64,000 bases of DNA from Nilaparvata lugens (lineage: Eukaryota > Arthropoda > Insecta > Hemiptera > Delphacidae). The notes beneath the pieces are model-generated. The model had not been told where the DNA came from and made no database searches. It saw only the letters and a list, made by a program, of their open reading frames with translations. Positions 38,101 through 50,100 of the stretch are shown piece by piece; position 1 is the stretch's first letter; every line of letters begins with the position of its first letter. The stretch covers positions 63,294,086 through 63,358,085 of the forward strand of contig NC_052504.1 of assembly GCF_014356525.2 (NCBI RefSeq), written 5' to 3'. The translations under genes and the position numbers were made by a program.

Positions 38101-41100
38101 CTCTTCCGGTTACGTGGCCTCCCTTGCCATCTTCTACCATCCATCCTGGCCTTATAAATTGCTTTTGGCATTCGATGGTCTGCCATTCTCTCTACATGAC
38201 CAGCCCAGCGCAATCTTTGTGATTTGATGAATCGTACCACATTCTCACCCTTTAGAATTTCATTTATTTCATCATTTGACCGCCTCCTCCAGACTCCATT
38301 GTCATTGATGCCTCCATATATGCGCCTAATGATCTTCCTTTCGAAAACTCTCAGTTTACAGGCATCAACTGCAGTTAAATTCCAGGTTTCTTGGCCGTAT
38401 GTGATTATTGGTCTTATAAGAAGTATATACTTCATTTGATTTATTTTTGAAGTTCTTATAGCACGTTTGTTTTGAAATACTGGTAATTGAATTACCAGAC
38501 TCATTCCTTACTTGTATAATTACGGATGCTGTAATATTATCTACAATAATTTTCCTTCATGTTTTGGTTGATTTCTCATCACTTTCATCTCATTTTCATT
38601 CTCATCGCTGTAATATAATCATACATCATGTGATTCCCATAAATAATATTTAGGCTATATAAGGAGTGGAGAAGATCATAAATGATGTATTCAGTTGTTT
38701 GTAATTGAAGATTAGTAAACATACATTGAATTATGTCACCAGATTGATTGTTTTATTCAATTTTTCAGACACAGTTGATTCACTCAGATAACAGCAAGAG
38801 TGATACAGTCATTGAAGTTACACTTCGTCATCCAGGAAAAATGGATCGTAATTTTGTAAGTTTTAGGTGGTTTCTCTAATTATAATATGTGAATATTTGT
38901 CTATTTTCATTTTGGTAATCAGTCTAGTCAACGAAGGGTTATAGAGGGTGAAGTTTGGCTAAGGGGAAGTCAATTTTTGACCCCGCAGTTCCCTGTTACA
39001 CCACTACACCCTGTGCTAAGAGATTGGGGTGGTTCAAAGGTACCATTTTCTGTTTCTTGTAAATAACTCGGAAACTATGCATCTTACGGACATAACAATT
39101 CAATACAAAATTGAAGCTAGTTTCCTGCAATATTCATCCCACAACTTTTTCTATATCTTCTATTGTTCACGAGATGTCTCTTGAATCCATTACATTTAAA
39201 AAAATGTCGCTTATATCTTGGGAATAATGCGTTCAACCGACATTACTAACAAGGTTTTTAGAGCTTTAAATTCAATCTGATGCATTATTCCACTATTTCA
39301 TTCTATCCTTCCATTGTTATAACAGCGTTATAACTTCATTGTTATAGCTTCAGAAAGGATCGCTCAATGATTAATGGTAACGTTTCTTGGCGCTGCAATA
39401 AGCTTGGGTGTCTGGCCACATTGAAGACCAAGTCTTTGAAAACTGAAATAGTAATGATGAGCAATATACACAATCATTCGACTATGAGCTGTAGTAGTCC
39501 AGCATCGCAAAGCATGTCATCCACGCCCCATGAGATGGATAAAAGTTCAATAGTTGACAGCGATGTTTTATCTAAAACTTCATCCTTCACATCGAAGGTC
39601 TCGGAGTGTGATGATGGGGGATAGTAGCATGATCCTAGGTGGGCACCCACGCGATATGGCTGTTAATACTCCGTCATTAAGAACAGTTAAAGTCCAGGAG
39701 AGCTCTTCATTAAATATTCATTCAGTGGAACTGTTGCAACAAAGGGATGATCTGATTGAATTTTCAAAAACCCTAAATGAACAGATAGATCAACTTAAAC
39801 AAAAAAATGAAATGCAAAGCTCAGAGTTTGATGGCTCACTATCACGACTCATGAAGAAAAATATCTGATCTACGTTCCCAGATGCAATCAATGACAAATT
39901 CAATTAGCGTTTTGGAAGCAGATAATACTGCATGAAAAAGACAGACCTGAAAGTAGAATGTAATAAATCTCGAAATCTGTATGATGGAATGGTTGCTTTA
40001 TCTCAATCCACTGGGAGTACCACAAAATGTACGAGAAGGAATGATAAAGGTAAAAAGAAACGAGCAAACAGTATTGAGGTCGGAGGGATGCAAAGGGGTA
40101 CAGGTGAAAAGCAGCTGGTGAATAATCATATTGATGACTGCAATAACAATCAGTTTTCACGAGTTGGGAAAAAAGAAAGGATGAGAGAGAGTTTCTCCTC
40201 TAAAATTAGCATTTTTTCAAGTAGTCATGGTCGACACGTCTCTTCGTTTGTTGGCAGAGATGCTAATAGCTCTATTTCAAGCGTGATGGGCAATGTATAT
40301 CCGAGTGCACCTGTGGAGTACATAGTGGATCGCTTGGTATCAAGTCGGGAGGTTGCTCTCTATTCAAAAAGGGATTTTGTTGTTCTTTTGGCGGGAACAA
40401 ATAGCATCGATTTGAATTGTAATAACCGCAAAATAGATCAACTAATTGGTAAACTAAATGAGGCAGTGAATGAATCAAGACATACAAACTTGGTTCTGTG
40501 TACAATTCCACGCAGACACGATCTCTCGAGAGATTTGCCTATTCACTTTTTCATTGATAAAATTAATAGTGCGATTGAGAAAATTTGCTCTGATAAAAAC
40601 CTTTTACTGATAAGACTGGATAACATTCCGAGAAGGTTCCATACTTTTAATGGTCTGCATATGAATAGTTGGGGAAAAAAATTATTTACCAGGAAAATAT
40701 TGGATATAGTGAATTTGTATTTGAGAGGTGAGCGTCTATCAATTTGTGAATCTGTTGCTGATGATGTGTTGCCGTGCTCGCCATCTTTGCATTTGGAGTC
40801 AGGCTCTGTTTCTGATTATTTGTCGGGATCAACTAGAGGACAGGGGAACTCCGGGGAGGCGACTGCCATCGGGTTTTTTAGGACTGGACACATCCTTTCA
40901 GACAGGGTATAAAAGAAACAAACTTTGAATATCCATTGGTTATGAATTGGATATACAGGGAGTAAGCAACAAACTTGAGGATCTCGAACAGCTGTTCACT
41001 TGTTAAATTAGTCCTTTAGCTGTTACTTTGACAGAACATTGGTTGACTTCTGATAATATTTCTCTTTTGAATACACTGTCCAAGTATCAGATAGCTTCTC

Positions 41101-44100
41101 ATTATTGCAGAAAATCTAAAAGTAGAGGAGGAGTCTGTATACTTTTGAATAAAGACCTTGGATTCAGAATACCGGATGATATTAATTTATTTACAATAGT
41201 GAGTGTTTTTGAATGTGCTGCAATAGAATTTAAACTGAAAGGTAAAGGTATTGAACAAGTAGCTCTTATTGTAGTCATTTACAGGTCTCCAAACAGTGAC
41301 ATTAAACTTTTCTTTGACACTTATGAACGGCTGCTCGGTTTAAAAAACAGAAAGCTTTTCATCTGTGGAGATTTCAACATTGACATGCTGAAGGAAACTT
41401 CAAGTAGCTTTGAGTTTACTAATTTGACGAATTCCTATAATCTTGACTTTATTTTGAAGGAGCCCTCTCGAATAACATCACAAACATCCACTTGTATTGA
41501 TAATGTTATAACTAATATAATGTTAGATGGTGTCAATGGTAGTACAGTTGGCTTGGGAATGTCCGATCACTCAGCCCAGATAATCCAGCTCAAGCAAAAA
41601 TTTGAACCCACTCAAAAAAAATTATTGTCCAAACGAGTCATAAATAAAGCATCAATTGAAACATTTTTGAAATTATTGAGAAACAAAAAAATGCATTCGT
41701 TAGGAGTGGGGACTTATAATATGCTTAACCATTTACTACCCTTATCAGAACTGCAGGGTCGAAAATTGTCTCTCAAACTTTCACTTCTATACCCTTTTTT
41801 GAGCATCCATTGACTGGACTGAATGGAATTCTATTCAATTCATTGAAAGCTCTTGGTGCAAATGTATTATTGGAATAATTTTTGCGAATACGGTACTTTA
41901 ATAATAATTATCAAGCTACCTTTCAATTTAACAATAAATTTACTTCTTTCTTATTTCTTTCTTTATCCGGTGCTACAGCCCTAGGTGGGCCCTGGCCTCC
42001 TTCACAACACGCTTCCATTCTTCTCTGTTCATGGATCTTTCTTTTCATCCTCTCACCCCCATCTCTCTCAGGTCATCCATCAGGTCCAACCACCTGTTCC
42101 TTGGCCTAACAGACGAAAAAAGTCTGCTATGCAACTTTCTATTAAATACTATTATGGCCATTCTAGCCTCACTCATCCTCATCACATGCCCCAACTACCT
42201 TATTCTTTGGGACTTAACGAAGCGTACTATATTTTCTCCTTTCATTAATGTTCCTATTTCTTCATTTTTTCTTATTCGCCATTGCTGCCCATTAACCTGG
42301 ACGGGTCCGTTAATTTTTCTTAGCATGGATCTTTCAAAGATCCATTATAGATTTTTAATGCATTTTCGTCAGCCATATTCATCACCCAAACCTTTCCTCA
42401 TTTAATTCAACGCTAAGTAGAACTTCTTGGTTTCACTCACTCTACTTATTTCCTCAATATATTCCAAATTCCGCTTCATTTTTTCTCTCTTTCTTCTTTT
42501 GCAGATTTTATCAGCTATTCTCCTTTCGTTTTTGTAATTTTCTTAATTCTTTCTGGTTTCTTTTTGTATCATTCTCATACGTGCAGTGTTATTTCTTTCT
42601 ATAGCTACTCTGCAATCATCATCAAACCATTCTGTTCTACCCACTCTATTCACCTGACCTGAATTTCCTTTGCGCCACTTCATTTACCGATTCTTTTATG
42701 ACTTTCCAGTTCTCTTCTACGCTTTCCCTTTCACCTCTACTCCTTATTTCCTCACGTATTCTGTTTCTATACATTTCCTTTCTCTGTACCTTTCATTTTT
42801 TTAATTTTCTAAATTCCATCCATTTCAATGTTCCATTCCATTTTCTCGGCTGTATATTATTTTTCTTACAGTCACTTATTTTCTCTCTGAGGACTGCCTT
42901 CACAATAAATTTACTAGTATTGCAAAATAAATTTATAATAGGAGAAAACAATCCCTAAATCAAGTGATGAGATATGTTTGGCTCAATTTGGGATAATATT
43001 TCATTAAAATATTGATAGCATAATAGACTATCTTTTTTGTACTCTTGCGCCTACATACCCATTTCCTGTGTACTGTATCCAACATGTATAATTATTAAAA
43101 TTTGATTCAAGCTGCAAATTTTCATGGTAGATGTGAAAACTTATATGAACTATTAGGCGTTGATTTTGATTGTTGTTTTCATGTCTGCAGACCAAGAATC
43201 ATAATTGGGCGATCTATGTGAACGCAGTGGGTGTTGATGCTACTGTCAAAGTGTTGGAGACGCGATGCACTGCCGGAGGTTATGTTTGGAATCCCTACTT
43301 CACTCAACTAGCGGATCCATTGAATGTAAGATTTTCATTTCTTCTAACCGTATTGATAAATATGATAGAACAGAGAATAAGTGGTCCTGAAAACGTCAAA
43401 AGTGATGTGATTCCACCGTATTTGAATATTAGTACCATTTCGATGTCGAATGTTGGACTGGCAGATTAGATTATATATTTTTTGTGTTAATTGATCTTGT
43501 ATAATTTTCTACTGTGGACATTTCTGGAGTAACGTTATGACAAATGATTAAAAAATTTATAATCCAATGAACAAGCATGTGATGAAATTTGATAAAGGAT
43601 AAAAACTCAAAAGTTACAGATCTGTTCTAAAAAATGAGGTCATACCTTCAAAACTCAGGTAATTCTAACTTGGGATAAAAAAATCATGGAAAAGTTGGTA
43701 TGTATTATTCACGACCAGCTCGGTATTCATCAAAACATTTACTAAAATATTGATTTGAATATTTTAGTAACCGTTGAGAATACTAAATGTTTTAAATACT
43801 AAAAAAAATTTAACTGAAAAATACAATCACATTAATCTTTGTAGAAATTAGTAGTAAGTTGTAGGTATAATTTGTTATTTTTATATCTAATAAATCATTA
43901 GTCCATTCATACACATTCTGCCATAAGTTTGTCCATGTAAAACAGGTATAATTTCAAATGAAAGATATTTCATGAATCTCGTGTGTGAAACTCATTCATA
44001 ATTTTCCAGGGAGATTTATATAAACAAGAATGTGGCTCTGATCACCCACTGAGATGTTATGTGGGAGATCTCTCAGGCAGACTTGGACATATTGATCTTG

Positions 44101-47100
44101 GAGGCAAAAGAAGTGTATTCTCAGACCCCAATTTGCCACTTGGTAAGTGAGCTGTCTATTTTTTCTGCACACAAATGAAATATAAAAAATAGAAAGATTG
44201 CTTATCGTAATTATTTTAGAATTAAATTAAAAACATTTTCCAACCAAGCTTTGCGCCCCCCCCCCTGAGCATTCATCGCGCCCCCCTTGGGGGTCGCGCC
44301 CCACACTTTGAGAACCACTGGGTTAGATTAATTAAGATATATGTTCACAGCACATTTCGAAAATGTCCCTAGATTTCCTTGGAGTAAGTGAAACACATTA
44401 TTAGAAAATAATTTCGAGCATTAACTTTAATAAGAAAAAAATTGCCAACTCAAGTTAAAATCATTCCAATAATAGTAGAGTAATCATTGATACTTATGAA
44501 AGAAAAAATACTAATACATACGATCTCAGAATAGATTCCGTCATACTCTACAAACCGTTATTTACTTACTCCTTTGCTCTACAGACCATTTAGGGTCTTG
44601 GCCTCCCGTAATACTCCTCTCCATTCATCTTGATCCTGTGCCTTCCTTGTCCATCCTCTGATACCCATCTGCCTCAGGTCAGCCTCAACATCATTGATCA
44701 ACCGCAGTCTTGGCCTTCCTCTCAATCTCCTTCCACCTGGATTCATCCTGTAGACATCCTTTGCACTCCTTGAGTCGCTCATCCGCTCTACATGGCCTAA
44801 CCAACGAGACCCCTGACCTTTATTTCAGCTACAATTTCTGGAGAATTATAAAGTTCTTGCAGCTCTTGATTGGCGCGGATTCTCCATTCTCCAGCATTAC
44901 AGATAGGTCCGTAAATTTTACGGAGTATCTTTCTCTCCCAGACATTGAGTAAGGTTTTGTTCCTCCGAGTTAGTACAGTACCCAGGTTTCAGTTCCATAT
45001 AGCACGACTGGTTTTATTACAGTGTTATACACTTGCACTTTTAGTTTTTTTTTTCATATAAGTTGGGAATTGAGGAACTTTTTCAGTGCATAGTAGCATC
45101 TATTCCCGGCTGAAAGTTTGGCCTTCATATCAACTTGGACTTCATTCTTGTGTGAAATTACAGCTCCAGATATTTGAACTCCTCAACCTTCTCAAAACTA
45201 CTATCTCCTATGACAAACTGTCTTTCATGACCTTGGGCATTTCTTCTGCTATTATACATATATTAATTATGTTTTGGAATTTTTGATTGTCAGACCTGTT
45301 CCCTCGAACTCATTCTTTAGTTGGTAAAAGAGTTAGGTGGAACCTTCTTGTAGTGTTCTTTTGTTTCTGGCTATCAGAACCACGTCATCTGCATATGTCA
45401 TGTAATGAAGTATTCTATCCATGATGGTTCCATGTGGGTTGACTGTCAAACCACGTATCACCTTTTCCAAACTTATGTTGAAAACCATGGCTGAGAAAAC
45501 ATCTCCTTACTTCAGTCCATTACATGCCATGAAACTATTGGACAGACTTGCTTGTATTTTTCCTCGGTACCTTGCACCCTTCAACGTCATCCTCTCTAAT
45601 CTTGCTAGTTTAAAAGGTATACCAAATTCCAACATAGATGATAAGAGACTATTCCTATTGATAGTGTCAAATGCTTGTTTATAATCGATGTATAATTTTT
45701 CACAAGATTGTGCATATTGTGCAAGATCGGTTTGGTCTAAATCCACACTGATAGTCCCCCATAATCTCGTCCATGTAAGACCTCAGTCTTCCAGCTATTA
45801 TCTTAGTCAGGACCTCATAAGCAACACTTAATAGGAAGATACCTCTATAGTTTGATCAGTCAGTCTTGCTTCCACCCTCATGGATATGACAGATCACACC
45901 CATTCGCCAGTCTTCGGGCATTTCTTCTTCTTTCCAAATCTGTGTAATTGAATCGTGCAACGCTTTTAGAAGGGGTGGGCCACCAGCTCTTATCACTTCT
46001 GCAGCTATTGCATCTTCCCCTGAGGGCTTATTATTTTGCAATGATTTAATAGCCTCCTCAACTTTCTTAACTTGGTGTATCTGGTTGAAATACAGCCTTT
46101 CCTTCTCGTATTCTCATATACATTTTCCTCGCATTTTTTGCTTGAGCAAAGGCCATTATGCCAGAGCTGTCTGGCATACGTTCTTTTTCATGGAACAGGT
46201 TTGTTATTGCTCTTGTTTTCCAATTCAGCATATTCATTCTTGGATGATTTGTCTTCAAGAGCTTGTAAGCATTCCTCATCCATCCTTGCATTTCTAACTT
46301 CTCTTTTCTTATATCCAATAGTCTCCTGAGCAGTCCTGACCACACTTTCTCCAATGCCCCTCCACGTTTCATGGAGAAAAGAGACACATCTCTCATATTC
46401 CTATGTTCATTCAGACTTTCTTCTAGCTTTTACTGATAACTTTCTTCTATATTCTGGTGTCTCATCAGCTTCTTACAATCACATCTCAGCTGCTTCTTAC
46501 CCTTTACCTGTCCAGCATAATCCTTTGCCTGTATCTCAGTCTGATTATGAAGTTAGCAAAACGTTAGCAGGAATAATAATTGAAAATAATTATACATTAA
46601 ACAAATTATGGAATCCTGCAGGAGTAACGCTGCACACGTGAAAAAGAAATGCTTTCACTAAGCTGTAGCGGAAACACGGATTCAGAAATACCATGCACAT
46701 TTGTGTTCCGGGCATTTCCTATCCCCGCAGCTAGTTGAAGCTACTCCCTGAGTACAAGCTTAACACTAGTTTCAAGTGACATCTTGCTCAAAACTGTCTA
46801 ATTAATTCTTTAACAATTTTATATACATGAAATATCAATGTTTACAGTAATTATGATTGTTGTTCTTGTAATTTACAGTCAAGAAAGTCTTCTTATAGAC
46901 AGTGCATCGAATTGAGACATTTTTTGTAATAATATTTGTTATGCTATGTTCATTTTTTATTATTCGTATACAATTTTCAGAAGGTGATGTCTCTGCAATG
47001 GGCCGTTCCATAGTAATTCTGGACCAAGAATTCGGCCACAACAAGTTTGCGTGTGCCAACATTGAGCCGGATAAAGACTTGATAAAATACGTTAATCTGA

Positions 47101-50100
47101 GAAAGCCACCGAATTTCATTGTGTAAGCATAACATGCTATTGATTTTTCTCTTTGGTGTAGGAGAGTATTAATGTAGTACTTGGTGTATTAATCAGTACT
47201 TGGTGTAGGAGAGTATTAATGAAAGTATTGGTAGTACGAGTATTAATTAGTACTTGGTGTAGGAGAGTATTAATGAAAGACAGTGTGCTTTCTTCATTTT
47301 TGCAATTAAATTTTGGTCATGTACGTTGTTCTATCTCCACTCATTTTGATTAACCCATATGGAACTACCTAATTATTATAATGCCCAAAAACGTGGTCAT
47401 ATTCTAGCTTATTGTAAGCGTGATAATCATTCCAACATCTATTATAATTTTATACGCCAGGAAATTCCATATCAAGCTTAAAATGAAGCGTTGAATGCTC
47501 AATTTCAAGGGTATCTATAATAATAATTTTAAGGGTATCTAGAATTGCCAGTTATAAAAATAATTTCATCTGTACATACTGTTCCTCTCTAAACTTATCT
47601 CTTTTGATCGTAATAATGTTTATTGTTGAATGATGACTAAACATTAAATATTATCTCTGTGGAATATTATCATTTCATTGGACTGACCACGAATATCCCC
47701 AAGCCCCACTTGCTTTCTTAAAACATTTCTATTTTTGCACCAAACGTATGTAAATTGCTCTAGAACGTTCACAGTGATTGTCATTAGTTTTGAAAAAATA
47801 TTCCAATAAATAAATCAGGATTTTTGGTAGGAATTTATGAATGAGTATGAGTATGAATCTATTATTCAAGAAAATCTCATCGCATTCTACAACAATTATT
47901 GTTTCACAATTTGTATCACAAAGTGATTAAACTGACACTATTAAATCAAAAAAGATTATCCTCGACTGATAGTAGTTGATCTATCAAATCAAATTAAATC
48001 AAAATAAAATTTATCTTCTTTCTGCTATAATACAAAATAAAATATAAAATCTAATAAAATCTTGCGAACTAAGATTTTACAGAATAATAAAAAAACCTGC
48101 AGAGTAATAAGCCTGAGCGCAGGAAAACTAACATTTTTTTCGAATTACATACATAATCAATATAGAATATATACAATATCTCAAAGCATGATATAATAAT
48201 ACCCGATGAAATGATTTTTAGTTAATTAAATTAGGGGGGAAATGGATGATACAAATGACGGATGAACCATTTGTTTTATGAATGAATGGCAAGGGAACTA
48301 TGAGAAAGCTTACGGATTTGAAAACAATAGTATGATGAATACAATATAATGAAATTAATTTGAAAGGTGAAGGAATGCAAATCAAAACGAAGCCTAAAAA
48401 TCTCAAAAATGTTCAATGTTGGTACATGTTGAATAATCCATTTATTGATTTAATTTATTAATGATTTTATTTCGAATGAAACAGCTTGGAATTATGTTTA
48501 CTAATTCATTTAATTCATTTACCGTGAAATTTAGTTGCCTGTCGCAAACCGCCAGTCTTGATCTGATTGCTGTATTCTATATTTCTATTCATGAAAATTA
48601 CTATATTAAAAATAAATTGATTGTATATTATTTCACGAGTGATTACAAAATGTTTAGTATTATTGCATGCGTCAATGTTATTTTTATCATCACTTGACTA
48701 TGTTTTCAATTTCCAGATCTCAGTTCTTGGATGATATTCATGAAGTGATGGGAATTCCTGAATGGTTTCTAACAGTTGATACACGAAAAACAAAGATACT
48801 GCACCATAGTGCTTGCATACAACTTTTCCTTCATTTCAAAGGTATAACTCAACTTCCCGTTGTCACTTGAAAATCTAGGGTTGAAATCATTCGATTGATA
48901 ATAATTATTATTGTGAAAGTTGATTGGATGAATGAATATATTATGGAAACACCATCAATATTGGTCTCAAGATTAACGTAATGAAGAATATTGTTTTGAC
49001 TACAAACTAGTTAGCTTTTTATAATTTCATAGTAACTGTATATAGTATAATATAGTAACTGGAGACTTGATGTGTTCTGAATAGTTCGATTAAATTCATT
49101 GAGTAATTACACTAATAACTTTGTGATCAGTAATCGTGATCAATTCAACATCGATTAAAAAACACTATTTTTGTAGTCAAATCAACTTTATTTTTAGATC
49201 TGCAGTTCCGTGTTGAAACCGTGTCTTCTGCTGTGTTGGTTTTAAAACAAAACTTCAGTCTTGAAAGTTAAATAATAAATGTGATCTGACAACAAAAGCA
49301 GTGTTTTACAATGCTAAGTTCTTCTATTGCTAGTAGTGGTTCAATCTTAATATTTGCTTCATGTATAATATCAAATGAAAAGTTTGTTTTCAATTTACGA
49401 AATGGAACTTCAGATGGGATTGTTATATCACTTTCCCAGTATTCATGTATTTTAGGATGTTCGAATAACTGTTCTGACTTATTAAGATACAATAATTGAG
49501 TTGATTTTGGATATAATGTAGTGTTCTTTTTGTCTGATAAAATAATAGTTTTGTCAATTTTGTACAATAGATATTGATTGATAATTGGTATGAATTTTAC
49601 AAAAGAAGCAGAATCATTAATTACTAATTGTTTACAGTGTTCTAATTTCTTATCTTCTAACATTTCACTTATACACTTATTTTTTATCACTGTCACATTT
49701 CTGCAGTAGTAGTTGTCACACAAATATTCACATTTACCAGATAAATTTCGTCATATCTCAGGATAAGGGAAGGATATTCATGAATGGTGGTAACTTCAGT
49801 ATTACGATAAACAGGATAGGATAATAAGAAGAAGGTTTCATAAGTAGGTGATTTTAAAGGGAATTCAATGAAGTAGGATATATATTCTTTATATATTGAG
49901 CAGTGTACCTTTGCTAATTGCCATAATACTTCTGGTTCTTCAGAAATCAATTTTACATTAGATTCAGAAATAATATTATTTATTTCTTTATGGGATAATA
50001 TACTAGAATGTAGAATATTCAATCTACAAAACTCCAAACTAGTATCTAAATCGCTTATTTTATTAAAGAGCAAACTTAATGAGCTAAATAAAAGGGAAAA

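Noticed and set aside
38040..38439. Plus-strand ORFs at the LINE tail, and similar ones at 41985-42405 and 46072-46329
   Set aside because: They are antisense readings of LINE reverse-transcriptase C-termini.
43326..43466. Continuation of the exon 10 frame past the donor to a stop
   Set aside because: A strong GTAAGA donor and a perfectly phased SOD-like exon 11 make splicing much more likely than an early end of the protein.
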